64,000 nucleotides of DNA from Prorocentrum cordatum (taxonomy: Eukaryota > Sar > Dinophyceae > Prorocentrales > Prorocentraceae): positions 62,001 through 126,000 of the forward strand of contig CAUYUJ010014771.1 in the NCBI GenBank assembly GCA_963575745.1. The letters run 5' to 3'. A program made the position numbers and the translations under genes. The notes beneath the pieces are model-generated. The model was not told the origin of the DNA and did not search any database. It saw only the letters and a list, made by a program, of their open reading frames with translations. Below, piece after piece: positions 1 through 11,160 of the stretch; the stretch's first letter is position 1; each line of letters opens with the position of its first letter.

Positions 1-276
1 CGCCTCCACCTCCGCCGAGGGAGGCGCCGCCACCGGACAAAACCGAAGAACGTCGCGCCAAAGAAGGAGCCGCCACCGGTCAAGCCGGCGAGCGTCCGCC
101 ACCGGCCAAGCCAGCGAGCGCCATGCCGAAGAAAGAGCCGCCACCGTTTAGGCCGGCGAGCGTCGCGCCAAAGGCAGAGCCGCCACCGGCCAAGCCGGCG
201 AGCATTATGCCAATTGGCATAATGCTCGCCGCCATGCCGCCGGAGCCGCCACCGGCCGCCTTTACAGGCGGAGCAG
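1..276 (+). repeat. Degenerate repeat encoding Pro/Ala-rich motif
   Basis: About five degenerate copies of a roughly 36-base unit read as variants of PPPAKPAS plus a short acidic/basic spacer. The copies shift between frames: copy 1 (from 61) is in frame 1 and the next (from 96) in frame 3, so a base or two was lost between them. Frame 1 has a TAA at 220-222, and frame 3 stays open until a TAG at about 294. The same repeat continues into the reading frame that follows, so the real gene probably begins to the left of the window and its start is not visible. Confidence 0.6.
196..231. repeat. Perfect 36-bp palindrome
   Basis: Every base from 196 to 231 pairs with its partner about the centre between 213 and 214 (left arm ending GGCGAGCATTATGCC then AATT). 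It interrupts the Pro-rich repeat and carries the frame-1 TAA. It could be a duplication fold-back, a protein-binding palindrome or a short assembly inversion. Confidence 0.85.
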
Positions 277-2067
277 TTGCCGGCCAAGCCGGCTAGCGCC
301 GCGCCAGGAGCGGAGCGGCCACCGGCCCAGCCGGCTAGCGCCGCACCGACAGCGGCACAGCCACCTGCCAAGCCGGCAGGCGCCGCGACGACGGAGGAAC
401 GGCCAAAGGCCTGGCCAACACCCCAGAGTGTGCAGGCCGCAGCTCGCCCCCCGCCTCCGCCTGTGCCTCCGAGATATTCCGCTCGGCCCCCAGCATGCAC
501 CGATATTCGGCTTCAGCAAGTCAACGTTGCGCCCAATCCAGCGCCGCCGCAGCTACCGCTTAAGCCTTTTCCTCGGACTCCCCCGCCCGTCCAAGGCGGT
601 GTTGGGGCAAGTCCGCAGGCGGAGGCTGAGGTCGCTGCGGCGATGACTGAGGTCGCTAACGCGAAGGCTGAGGTTGCCAAGGATGGGGGCTCTAACCGCC
701 CCGGAGGCTCCGAGGGTTTGGCCGCTCCTGTGGCCCCTCCCCCGCCTCAGTCGGCTGCGGGCCCCTCTTCAGAGGAGTCTCAGGCACCGGAGGGGGGCGA
801 CGCTGCAGCCCGCATTATCCAGTCCATTCGCGAGATTTCGCACACTCACTTTGAGGATAATCGTGCCCGCAAGGCCCTCAAGCGAGAACGTGGCTGGTTT
901 AATGAGTGGAGGAGTGCCACCTTCAGGGGGCAACCGACCACGGTTGACCCAGATGGTTTGGAAGAGATGGAGATTGACATCGTCTCCGCGCAGTATAAAT
1001 ACACGCTTACCAAGAAAAGAGGCCGGCACGAACCAGGCGGTCACACTACTCCGTGGAAGAAATTTGCAACCGCCATTGCGGACACTATCCGTGGTGAGGT
1101 ACCTGGTTTCAGTCCCACTCCTGAAGTTGCCGCCCAGAGCGAGAGCTCCCAGACTCGTAGAGAGAGCGGTGCGCACACTGGTGGGTCTACGGCACCCACT
1201 CCTCCAGCGCCTCTGCCCGGCCCAGCTGCGGCAGAGGAAGTGCTTCCATCTCCGCCCAGCAAGGCCTCGGCAGAGGAAGTGTCTCCAACTCCACCCGGGC
1301 CAGCCGCGGCGGAGGAAGTGTCGACGCCTCTGCCCCGCCCGGCCGCGGCAGAGGAACTTCCTGATTTTAATGAGGACGAAGACACCAAAGCTCAAGAAGC
1401 GGCTCAGGCCGCACAGGCAGCTTCCGTGATTGCAGCTCCCGCTCCCCCATTAGCTGGTCCACGGCGTCCAGCAATGGTGGATGATGCGGTATCTGACACA
1501 CATCCTGCTGCCATTGCTCCGCCTGGCCCAGCCAAAGCGGAGGAGGCAATGCATGATCCTGCACGGCCTGTTGGCCCGGCTGGCCCAGCCAGCTCGGGCG
1601 ATACTGCAATAACAAGTGAACCAATGGAGGTTGATATGGAAGCTGTTCCAACAGGACAGACTGAGCTCGAGGCGAGGCATGCGGATGCGCCCCCCGCCCA
1701 GGAGCCCAACAGTTCTCCTGATGCTGAGGCCGAGCCCGCTGAGAAGGCCCCACCAGTCGCCGCTCCGAGCGGCCATGACGTTGCGGAGCCCTCTTCTGCA
1801 GTAGGAGCTCCGGGTGCCCCAGACATGCCGGAGTCCATTGAGACCAGCCCGCCCATCACTGACCTCATTGTTTTTCCATGCCAGGGCGACCCTGCAACAG
1901 TTTACCCCGATGATGATGACTGTTGGCTCGGCCCTACGGCGACAGACTTCTTTTGCCGAGAGACCCTGCCGCCCTATCTTGATGCGCGGCAGCCTCTCCC
2001 GACGGATGATCCGCCCCTCCAGGGCGGAGGCGGTCGTCGTCGGCCGCGCCGACACATTCAAGGGTAG
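277..2067 (+). CDS. Pro/Ala-rich protein, N-terminal part of a frame-broken gene
   Basis: A 597-codon open frame. No ATG marks the start; the frame simply emerges from the upstream repeat, so 277 is only the first possible codon. The first 180 residues are Pro/Ala-rich and low complexity. Residues about 180-275 form the only ordered-looking block, rich in Lys, Arg, Trp and Glu (motifs RKALKRERGWFNEWR and TTPWKKFATAIADTI). The rest is acidic with repeated PAAAEEV motifs at about 320-360. The frame ends at TAG 2065-2067, but coding character moves to frame 2 near 2045, so this is probably a frameshift and not the true end. I do not recognise the family. Function unknown; the composition suggests a disordered scaffold or retroelement structural protein. 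Confidence 0.5.
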   Translation: MPAKPASAAPGAERPPAQPASAAPTAAQPPAKPAGAATTEERPKAWPTPQSVQAAARPPPPPVPPRYSARPPACTDIRLQQVNVAPNPAPPQLPLKPFPRTPPPVQGGVGASPQAEAEVAAAMTEVANAKAEVAKDGGSNRPGGSEGLAAPVAPPPPQSAAGPSSEESQAPEGGDAAARIIQSIREISHTHFEDNRARKALKRERGWFNEWRSATFRGQPTTVDPDGLEEMEIDIVSAQYKYTLTKKRGRHEPGGHTTPWKKFATAIADTIRGEVPGFSPTPEVAAQSESSQTRRESGAHTGGSTAPTPPAPLPGPAAAEEVLPSPPSKASAEEVSPTPPGPAAAEEVSTPLPRPAAAEELPDFNEDEDTKAQEAAQAAQAASVIAAPAPPLAGPRRPAMVDDAVSDTHPAAIAPPGPAKAEEAMHDPARPVGPAGPASSGDTAITSEPMEVDMEAVPTGQTELEARHADAPPAQEPNSSPDAEAEPAEKAPPVAAPSGHDVAEPSSAVGAPGAPDMPESIETSPPITDLIVFPCQGDPATVYPDDDDCWLGPTATDFFCRETLPPYLDARQPLPTDDPPLQGGGGRRRPRRHIQG

Positions 2068-2326
2068 GGACCTCTATCTTCCAGAGAATGAGCGGGCCCA
2101 AATTATACAGAACACGCCTGCTCAGTTGAAGCGGCGAATTCGAGAGGCTCACATCACTGGTCTTGTACCTCCTAAGATTGAGGCCCTTCGTGAGCGCGCT
2201 TTTGACACGCTCAAACACATAGCAGAGCTCGTCGAGGATCCCATAGTTGCATTGCTAGGAGAGTTTACCCTCGAGCCAATGAGTTTTGAGCAGACGAGAA
2301 GATACCTTCGTGCAGCATTTCACTGA
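2045..2326 (+). pseudogene. Frame-2 continuation of the broken gene
   Basis: After the Pro-rich frame, coding character continues in frame 2 with a charged helical stretch (LYLPENERAQIIQ, LKRRIREAHITGLVP, FDTLKHIAELVEDP). It ends at TGA 2324-2326, overlapping the start of a long frame-3 stretch. It is a short bridge between two larger blocks in different frames. Either two single-base lesions or a spliced-out segment would explain it. No family recognised. Confidence 0.4.
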
Positions 2327-5300
2327 CGATACCCCCGAAGGACTTGATTCTCGGGCCTACAAGGCCATGACTCCTCTGGTCGTGGGCGTCTCTGATGCCG
2401 ACAACCCGACAGCCCTAGGCTGTGTGGGGTTTTGGCAGCGCCACAGCTCTCGGACGGATGGGTTTGCGAGGCGCATCGGAAAGCTTGCTGCGTACCTCAC
2501 GAGACATTGTCCCGATTACGCGAGGTCCTCGGGGGGTTGGGTTTATTTCGGAGACCGAATCGATATAATGCAAGAAGATGGATGCAAGTTCCAAACAGTG
2601 GCCCTTGCTGCACACGGTCTAGCCGCGTTGCAGCCAGGGACCGTGGAAGTCGTGGGCATCCATCCCCACGCCATTGTTTGCCTTAGCGACACAACGCTCT
2701 ACCAACACTGGAGGGACTTTAGGAGCTGGCCCGAGAATACGGGCGGTCGGCACCATTGCCCCATTCCCATATTCTATAGAGCGTGTCAGGGCCTTTCCAC
2801 GTTCGTTGCTTCCATTGAGAGAATGCACGCGCCTTATGACCCTGGCCCAGCCAGGTGCCATGGCCCCCTTCTCCACATTACGGACATGGACGCATTAAAG
2901 GCATCAGTGCTCGGGGGCACCCAATACCCCAAGAGCAAGTCGGGACTTTGTTTCGAGTCGGACTATGGCATGTTGCGACTTCTCCCGACGAAGCGGAACC
3001 CGGCCATGCGACCTCAAGAACACTTTCCTTCCTGGCTAAGCCAGCGTAGGGATGGCGAGTGCGCTCCCCCGCAGGAGTTTCGCCAAATGGGCCAAGCCCC
3101 CGGGGCGGGCCAACATGCTGCGATTGGGTCGTGGCCCACAGCGGACACAGTCCGTCTGTGGGACCAACTCCCAACGCACAGAGATTCCTGGCCGCTCGTT
3201 CTAGTCTTTAATGGCCGTGTTCTTACCCGTTTCTCGTACCGAGTTTGCCGCGACGGGACCCTGGTGTCCCGTCAGGTGCCAAGATTTTCCGACATCGACA
3301 AAGTTGTCCAGCTTGCAACGGTAATGGATTGGTTAGGGCCGAACGAACCATGGACCTCTTAGGTCCTTGTCTTCAGTCAAGAGTGGACCTCATACGAGGT
3401 GGATTTCGACACCAATTCCATGCTAGCTTGGATTCATACCGACGAGACGGTGACGCTGCGGCCAGAATTCAAGGACTGGCATGAAAGGGCAGCTGAGTTT
3501 CTCCGGTCCGCCCCCTGGACGGATGACGGTCGGTTCCTCTGCCCTCAATTGCATTGGGTCCGTACTGGCTTCGGCCGTTGTCCCTTTTGCACTAAGGCAG
3601 CGAAGTGCAAACACATGGTTGCGCACAAGTATCTGCTCTAGTCATATAAGTCGCAAACCATTGAAAACACACAGTGGTATAATGGCTTCGAGCTGACCGT
3701 TAATGATTCTGACACTTTGCCCTACCGCCAAGATCAGTACATTTCTGCGAGACGGCAGCGTCAGGGAAAAGCGTCGGCGCATGTCATGGCGAACATCAAT
3801 GCCAGCTTGAAGATAGAACGTAAGTGGGCGAACGGTTCATACACCGCGATGGCTGCTGCAGGTCAAACCTTTGGCAACAGCCGCCCTGGTAGTGTTCCTG
3901 CCTGGGCCCCTGACAGCGCCGCGGCCCAGCCGCCGGCGCGCCACGGACCTTCCTTCCAGTACCTTGAACCTCTCAAGAGGAGGTTCGTAAAGTGGCTGGA
4001 GTTTCTGGCACAGAGAGCATAGGCCAACGAGCCAACGATCGCAGAGCGGTGGCCCCTGATTTTGGCCACAGACATCGATCAGTACGCGCGCCCATTTTCA
4101 TGCCCTCCTCTGGCTGCTTTTGACTGGCCAGACGAAGACGAAATGAGCACATGCCCTCGTGGAGGCTGGGCAGAACGGGTAAGCGCCCAGGAAAGGGCAG
4201 GAACCTTTGTGCCGACTCTCCAGACGGCGTGCAATGCACTTTGTGGAGTAGCGGCCTGGATGCCCGATGCACAGGATGCTGGCGCGGACGCCGCAGTGCC
4301 CAGCCCTCGTGGACGTCCGACTGCTGCTTGGGCGCAGCAGCTCACTGCTCGCCCTGCTCGCTCATCCAAGTCAGTATCCAGGCGCAACAAGATTTGCGCC
4401 AAGCATCCTCTCAGTGCTGTGACACCTGTCGCCGGCCAAGCCGAGCTGACAGGATACGAGAGGCCTGATCCAATTCCCCTTGATTTTAATGCTGTCTGCG
4501 GGTCCCAGAGCCAGCGGTGGCTGAAAGGGGAGATCACTTTAGATCCGCCCGACGGACAGGTGACCCCTCGACGTGCGGATGGCACACTGCGCATCGCAAC
4601 GACGACGCAGGACGCCATCGGCGTCGCCGCACAGTATGTTATGGAGCACATGTGCCATCACCCGGGAACGGGTGCGGCCGACAGGCAGCGCTTGTCGTGC
4701 CTGACGAGAGAGCTGGAACATGTGGTTCTTGCAGCGGTGAGAGAGGCCCTTGAGCAGAGTTGGAGGACTCCCGTTGAAGAGCTCAACCTGGACCTTCGAG
4801 TCATGCGTGTATTTGTGATTGTCCGCGAGATTATCAATTGTGTTTTCGCCGAAGGATATTACATCGCCTGTCCCACGCCTGACGTCTATTGCCGAGAGCG
4901 ATGCGACGGAGTCGACGTTGAACAGCGCCGCGCCGACGCATATGCGCTGGACAGCAGTATTCGTTCGGCTGTCCACACAGATGACCTCGTTGAAGAGTGG
5001 TCTCGCGACCTTTGCACTGAGCGTCGTGTCAAGCTCCGTCGCCACGGCGGAGCATTGCAAGACGCCGTCGTTTTGCCGTGCCCATTCTTGGAGTCTAACC
5101 CAGAACAGGACTGTGACATAGGCCCCCTTCGCACTGCCAATGGGCGGCACGGCCCCTACGTGACGACTGCCGCGACGGGCAATGTGAGGTATGCAAAGTT
5201 ACAGCACGAGACACAGGAGAGAGCCGCAGACGACCCCTCCGACTGCCCAGCCGTTCCGGGTGTGGCTTCTACAGCGCCAGCAGGACCGAGCCCTGCTGGC

Positions 5301-5552
5301 CGCCCGGCTCCACCTGTCCCGCCTAGACCGCCCCGCGTCCAAGACGTTCGGGCCAGCGATGATGCCACAGAGTCTCCACGCTCCGCCAGCGGTCAAACCG
5401 CGTCGGCGGGCGATGAACTTTCGAGGCGTTCCCCAGACGGGGGCGCGCGGGATAATGACCGCGCGCGGGCGCGGCGGAGCCATGGCTGCCGGCCGTGGCG
5501 ATGGCGCCTGGGGCCCCATGCACCACTACCCGCAGAACTCCGAGCACGGTGA
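2286..5552 (+). pseudogene. Central block of broken gene, Tpt1-like patch, three in-frame TAGs
   Basis: Frame 3 reads from 2286 to TGA 5550-5552 with three interruptions, all TAG (3360-3362, 3639-3641, 4020-4022). Coding character continues directly after each one. Residues encoded at about 2455-2560 (KLAAYLTRHCPDY then GGWVYFGDRI) resemble the N-terminal wing of RNA 2'-phosphotransferases (Tpt1/KptA: LSYLLRH then DGWV). The catalytic second half of that family is not evident, so this is a weak similarity. A Cys/His cluster (CPFCTKAAKCKH, about 3580-3612) could bind zinc. The 4480-5150 part is a well-ordered, helical, unrecognised domain. The last ~120 codons become Pro-rich and are probably the wrong frame, since frame 1 takes over near 5400. 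Either a pseudogene or a gene with UAG read as sense. Confidence 0.45.
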
Positions 5553-5862
5553 GGTGGTGGGCTTCTGGGCGCACCGTGACCAAGAGCATTGGCAGGCACG
5601 CAGGGAACCCGCAAGTCGTGCATGGCACATCGCGTCCCAGAATAAGTAGAACCACTGGTCCCAGAGAGACCAGGGCAAGGGATACAACAAGAACAAGGAC
5701 AAGTCCAAGCACATTCGGCCAGCTCCATATGCTGGCCCTGGAAAAGGAGGCAAGTCTTTTGTGCCTCATCTGCCAGCCTGGCAGAAGGGAAGCTCTTCAT
5801 CTTCAACTCCGAGGCCTCCGGCTCCACCATCGCGTTCGCAGTCCCCCTGGCACAAGAAGTGA
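5401..5862 (+). pseudogene. RGG/Lys-rich C-terminal tail of broken gene, one in-frame TAG
   Basis: In frame 1 the sequence encodes an Arg/Gly segment (MTARGRGGAMAAGRGDG) followed by a His/Trp/Gln-rich stretch. A TAG at 5647-5649 interrupts it, and the frame then continues with a Lys/Asn-rich run (KGYNKNKDKSKH) and a Ser/Pro tail ending HKK at TGA 5860-5862. This has the look of an RNA-binding tail. It is the natural end of the gene that starts before 277. No stop other than TAG interrupts this frame before the terminal TGA. Confidence 0.45.
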
Positions 5863-5873
5863 GTGAGGAGGCA

Positions 5874-5924
5874 AGTCGAACGACCCAGTCGTTTCGGTGT
5901 GAGTCGAAAGACCCAGTCGTTTCG
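5874..5924. repeat. Tandem pair of 23-bp hairpin motifs
   Basis: Two copies (5874-5896 and 5902-5924) identical at 22 of 23 bases. Each contains a near-perfect inverted repeat (cgaa-cgac / gtcg-tttcg). They lie 12 bases after the TGA of the preceding gene, so they may be part of its 3' UTR. Confidence 0.6.
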
Positions 5925-8260
5925 ACGAGAGAGGCCCAATTTTATTTTTGGTGGGATACGTCGGGTTTCTTCGGCCTTTAGCCCCCCGGCAACCACCGCT
6001 GAGCGGTGAAATGCTTTTGGGGTTCGCTCCGGTGGCTGTAAATATGTACAGGCCGGGCGGGCTGTGGCTGGAGTTGCTCTACGTAACCCGCCGCGGGGGG
6101 AGTAAATCTGCTCCTCTCCGCCTCATCATTATGCGCCTCTGCTGCCGCCTGCCTTGTACATCACTGACATTACTTGTATACTGAAGCTGTTTGCTTATCA
6201 AGTGCGAAAAGGAGCGCGCCGGGGGCGCGCGGGCGGCTCGTGTCGTCGTCCGTCTCTGGCCGGCCTCCTCCCTTCCCATATTTGGGAGCATTGTTTCATC
6301 GATGCCTCGTCCCAAACCCTCCACCACTGAGCGTATTGTTCACGAGACCTAAATTCCTTTGGCATCTTACCCCTGTTCTCAGAGGAAAGACTCTTTCCTC
6401 TCCTTCCAGATCTCCGACGACCCCGATAGCTGGGCGAAGATTGCAATATCCGAGACATTCGGCGTCTCGAAAAAGTCGAGACTGACGCTTTTCATCGTAA
6501 TCGGCCTCTTCTCGGGGCCCTCAGTGCCGGGCCTCGGGACCGCCAAGAAACGACCCGGGCAGTGATCGAAAGGTCGGGGCTGGGCGTCGAGTAATGGGGG
6601 TGCGAGAATAGGGGGGGGAGGAAAGGTGCACCTTTTGTGCCTTCAAGGACCCCCCCGGGGCCCAAAAGGAGCGCGAAAGGTGCACGTTTCTCCCACCCCA
6701 TTCATCACACCCTATTTATTAACGCCCAACGGGGGCCCGTGTCTCGACAAAAATGAAGGTATTGGGTGTTTGGGTTTCTCTCGTCCCAGATCTCTGGCGA
6801 CCTAGGCCTCCCAGATGGGGTCCCACGCAGATGGGGTCGCAGGATCGCGCCGCAGCGCCGATGCATCGGCGATGCGGCTCGATGTGGAGACCGATTTCCT
6901 CCACGCCGACGTCGCAGATGCATCGCCGGAGTCGCCGATAAATGGGCGATGCAGCGTGGTTCCCCGACCCCATCTACGGACCTCATTTGGAAGGCCTTCA
7001 GACTCTAGACGACCATGGGATCCGGGCGAATAACAATTTTTGTTCACAGCGGGCGATTTCGCCCGGTTTGGGTCCCTAGGACCCTCAGATCGATCCGGCT
7101 CGAAGATCGCCGCAGAAAAATGGATCCCATATTGGTCCAGTTTTGATTTTCACGATGTTGCCATGTGTTCGCATCGTCGGGTCTCCAAGTTTTTCCTCGT
7201 TCCAGGTCTCCGACGATATGATTTGAGCGATCCAGGTTGCTTTCTTCACCTGGGGCGGACAGCCGGTCCCATGTTATTGGCTTCGGGGCTGGGCTTGGAT
7301 AACTCGTATCGGGTGGGGCCAGATTCCGGCGGAGCACTGGCGATGCGACGGATGGCATATCTACGGACGGTGGCTGGTTAGAGCTCAAGTTGCCTCGTCC
7401 TATCTATTACTTTTCTCCCCCCTCTTGTTTGCCAGGCTGCGGCGGCACGCCAGGCAGCGCTGTCGCGGGAGACGCCGCGGGCGGCATCGACCAGGCACAG
7501 TTTCAGCGCCCCCGGGGCCTGCTTGTCGCGCGAAGGCTGTGCTAGGCAGAGTGCGTCGCTAGTATGGTGACAGAGTCCTTCGTGCTGGGCGGGTTAGGGG
7601 TCTCCCGCGGGTGTCCCCGCAGCGACGTTGATGGCCCTCCCGGGCGACGAGCATATCCGTTTTACACATCTACGCCCTTGCTTTGTGGGCACCGAGGCGT
7701 GATCCCACGAATATGCTCAATCTCATGGGTTCGCGGGACATTCGTGCAAAGCCGCCGTGTATTTATGCGGTCGCGGACGAGGAGTCCGGACCGCGAGGCC
7801 CCCAGACATTGGTATGTTCCGCGCTCGCGGTCCTCAGGCAGGGAGTGGCCGTCTTCCAGAGCGCAGCAGTTGCGGACCTGCTGCAGTCTCCTCGTCTGCC
7901 TCGTGCCCTGGCTCGGGCGTCTCGTCAGACTTTGCCCCCGTGCGGCACGTCGCTCTGTCGTTCCTCAGCCCGCCCGCTCCACCTGTCCGGCCCTCTCTTT
8001 CTCTCGGCGGGCCCAGCCGCCCCCCCTCCGTGGTCCGAATGGTGCCCCTTATGCCGGGGGCACGGAGCGGGTCGGGTGAGTGCCAGCCGTGAAATTTCTC
8101 AGCTGGCATCCTTTTAGCCACGGCCCCCCCCCCCGTACGCACACATGCTTTGGGCCATGGTGCTCTCACGCCCTTCTCCCTGGCTGCCCGCGTCTGGCAC
8201 CCGACCTTGAGTGGTCGGGCGGGCTCTGGAAGGGTAAGGCCTGGGCGGGGAGGCGTTGCT
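5925..8260. other. No gene seen; dispersed repeats
   Basis: GC-rich sequence with only short, unconvincing frames. 6520-6600 carries a degraded copy of the 'gggcc..gggaccgtcaaacaacgac' repeat that recurs at about 24340, 31730, 39290 and 46800. 6853-6960 contains palindromic GCCGATGCATCGGC-type motifs shared with 46690 and 56500. 7440-8160 is very GC-rich with no protein I can support. Confidence 0.5.
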
Positions 8261-8263
8261 TCA

Positions 8264-8381
8264 GTGAGGGGAAGTTGTGTGTGTGTGCGTGTTTGTGTGT
8301 GCGTGCGTGCGTGCGTGCGTCACTCTGTCGTCGTGCCGACTTGGCCGCTGGGCCTTGCTATCCCGCCGCTCCAGCCGGCGT

Positions 8382-8426
<45 letters not shown>

Positions 8427-8695
8427 TTCCTCGCTTCTGCATACGGGGCGCGCCCGCGCGGCTCACCGCGCGGGCGTTTGACGGCGAGAAGTGCGTTCCG
8501 CCCGCGACGACCGAAAAGTGTAAGTGAGTGTGTGTTTGTGTGTCAGTGTGTCTGTATGTCTATGTGTGGCTGCCGCGCGCGCGCTGTTTACGCTGTCTCC
8601 GCCTCGTCGCCGAGCGCGAGGTCGCCACCGCCAAAAAATGTGTGAATGTGTGTGTGTGTGCGTGTGCGTGTGCGTGTGCGTGCGCCTGCTGCTGA
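8264..8695. repeat. (TG)n and (CT)n microsatellites
   Basis: Imperfect TG/CG runs at about 8274-8320, a CT run at about 8381-8430, and further TG runs at about 8518-8570 and 8638-8690, separated by GC-rich spacers. Three frames stay open through them only because of the repeat. 8761-9035 has no feature I can identify. Confidence 0.85.
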
Positions 8696-9035
8696 CTCAA
8701 CAAGCAGCCGCATACTGGCGGTTGGTTGCACAGCAACATTGCAAGTCGGTCAGACATTAGGGGTTTCGCCTACGCAGGAACAAACAGCAAGATGTGGAAG
8801 ATGCGTGCCTTAGCCTTCCTGACACCCACCGTGTAGTGGGGGACATTCGCAGGTACCGCCAACTTAGGATAATTCCTAGAAATGGATCACTAAGGTCACA
8901 GGGCACGGCTCCTAAAGACTGCCTCGTGAGAGGATTTGGACGACGTTAGTTCACGAAGGACATCTTTGCCTTGCACCCAATGCTGAGAAGTTCACTTCGA
9001 GCACCAGTTCAGTTTCAGGAGTCGTTCGTACTTGC

Positions 9036-9640
9036 GTGTGGGCAGATTGCGACGATGTTGGATTCGAACACGCGGTGGCACTACAAAGTGAAGCGCAAGC
9101 GGAGTCAACACACATTATCATTGCTGCCACTGCAGCAGTGACCACCCCACGCAGTTTGAGCATGGCTATCACCGTGGTCATGCTACTCGTCGCCATCTCA
9201 GCTTACGTGGTTTACGGCGCATTACGCTGCGTCTCGCTCGATTGTGATCCACATGCTGTGGGTGTGGTAGACCAGGCGGACTCCCAGCTCAATTACATTC
9301 TCACGGTCGGTTTTGGTGTGGCATCGTGGGTTACGATAAACAGCATGTTTTCCTGATTGTTTTCCATCATCAGCCATCTCCCCGAGGGATGGACCATTGC
9401 GTCGACGTGCGGCCTTGCAATCCAATATGCGAACATCGGGCCGCTCATCTACCGCCTCTCCCGCACGAGCTTTGAGATCTTATCCGTCGCGGTGTATGGC
9501 ATATTGGCCGTCGGTGTTTTGAGCATGGCGTCGTTGGCCTGCTTCTGGGACGTGACCACGGAGATCATGGGATCACGCTGCTGCATCATGCTAATGTTCC
9601 TTACGTTCATCGCCATCGCCGAGTTGCAAACGGGCCAGGT
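9036..9640 (+). pseudogene. Truncated SLC52-type riboflavin transporter piece
   Basis: The translation contains the N-terminal signature of SLC52 riboflavin transporters in order: FGVASWVTINSMF, then LPEGW, then a second membrane segment with QYANIGPLIYRL, then two more hydrophobic segments. Animal SLC52 proteins have FGMGSW, ELPEGW and GNxGLL at matching places. An unrelated hydrophobic segment lies upstream (9160-9230). A TGA at 9354-9356 falls between the first helix and LPEGW; the frame is otherwise continuous. Only about four of the usual ~11 membrane segments are present. The homology ends near 9640 and the frame passes into the retrotransposon that follows. A functional transporter is very unlikely. 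The family call is from motif recognition only. Confidence 0.6.
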
Positions 9641-10690
9641 CCAGCTTCGTGAACAACTTGCAGCACTGACAACGTTGCTCACGACGCTGCAGTCGAACAT
9701 CGTTGCTGGACGACACGGTGGAGGCGCAGCGGGTGTTCAGCCTGGTGGAGGTGCTGCAGGCGTTCAGCCTTTCGGAGGCCAGGCCCAGCGTCTGGGCCCC
9801 TGGGCCCGCAGGTCGCAGCCGCGGCGCCAGCCCCTCCCCCCGCAGCCGCCGCCGCCGCGGGCCATCAGCAGGCTCCGCCGCCGCGTGCTGCCACGTGAGG
9901 AGCCGCGCCGCCGCCGCCAGCAGGCCCCACCTCCCCCGCAGCGGAGGCCAGGGCCACAGCATCGCCAGCAGCGACGGAAGTGGACTCGGCACATGATGAC
10001 GCCGAAGCAGCAGCACCAAACATGCAGCCAGGTCATGAAGACGGACAGGTATCAGCTGACGAGAGAGTCGAGATCCTCCGCAGGCAGGCAGCAGCTGCGA
10101 GGAAGGCCAAAAAAGGAGTTGGAGAAGTCGCGTCGGCCGCCAGGACAGCCGACGCTGCGAGCATCGCTTGACGCATCTCGTCGTGGACGTGGGTCCGTAC
10201 CAGGTGAGGGCGCACCAGTGCCAGCCGGACGGCACACGTCGAAGTCCCGCGGAGGCCACGACACAGCAGGGATCGGAGCCCACGCAGACAGAGAAACAGA
10301 GATGTCGACGTTATCGGTTCAGCAGCTACGTCGGAGTTGGGGCGATGTTGATTCGCGGGCCGCCCGTCGAGGAGCTGCAGGCGTCAGACGATATGCGGCC
10401 CGGGCCGCCCGAGGCAGCTGGCGTCGAACATCGCGAGCCAGCCACGAATCACAGCCCCGCTGGTCGTCGGATGGAGTTCGATCATTTTCCTGCTCGCCCA
10501 CTGGGGCCAATCCCAGACTGTCGCGAGCTCGTGCGCAGGCTAGCCGCCGCTTGGCCCTCAGCCAGTTCTCTCACTCCCCTTTTTCTTAGGCCCAATAGAG
10601 GCCCCGAGTTTTCCTTGTTTCATCCGTGCCTTCATAGCAGCGCAAGAAAGTTGTTTGAAACAGTCGGCGCTTTCCCTATCCCAGCCGAAT
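9641..10690 (+). pseudogene. LINE N-terminal low-complexity region
   Basis: Three frames carry pieces here. Frame 3 gives Gly/Gln then Arg/Pro-rich sequence. Frame 2 gives a cleaner stretch at 9960-10171 (ERVEILRRQAAAARKAKKG), which looks like the basic helical leader of the element. Frame 1 then covers 10168 to the RNase H motif. No known domain seen. Its role may be RNA binding, inferred only from basic composition. Confidence 0.4.
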
Positions 10691-11160
10691 CAGAAATCGC
10701 GCGTTACGTGATTTACACTGATGGCTCTGGAGGCTCTACGCAGGCGATCTTGGGAGGACCACCGCGTTGGGCGCTGTGCACTTGTGGATTTACTGCAGGT
10801 GGAAAACATCGGTGTGATGGGTACCTCTGTGGGACATATTTGGAACCATCCAACTCTAGGCGCCGCAGAATTTCAAGCTGCCTTTTGGGATGTCTCGTGG
10901 TTACTGCAAACCCCCGAGCAATTTCGTGCCGAACCGATTGAGGTCTTTACCGACAATTCCCTTGTTGTTGCAGCGGCCGCTGGAGGGTCCCCGTTCGGTT
11001 CATGTGGCATTCTTCGTGGATTATTCGATGGCATAGTGAAGCTCCTAAGTCAGTATGCTCGGCTAGATTGGAGACACATATCAGGACACAGTGCCCACCC
11101 GCTCAATGAGCTTGCAGATGCCATCGCCAGACTGGCCTCGCTGGGGATCGCACAGTCGGT
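10690..11160 (+). pseudogene. RNase H domain of LINE
   Basis: The four acidic catalytic positions of RNase HI can be followed: first Asp in YVIYTDGSGG (frame 1, about 10705-10735), Glu in GAAEFQAAFWDV (frame 2, about 10863-10896), second Asp in EVFTDNSLVV (about 10940-10967), and the fourth in HSAHPLNELADAIA (about 11088-11130). The frame changes between the first and second motifs, so the copy is not translatable as one piece. RNase H removes the RNA template during retrotransposition. Here it lies upstream of the endonuclease, opposite to the I/R1-type LINE order, where it follows the RT. Confidence 0.8.
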
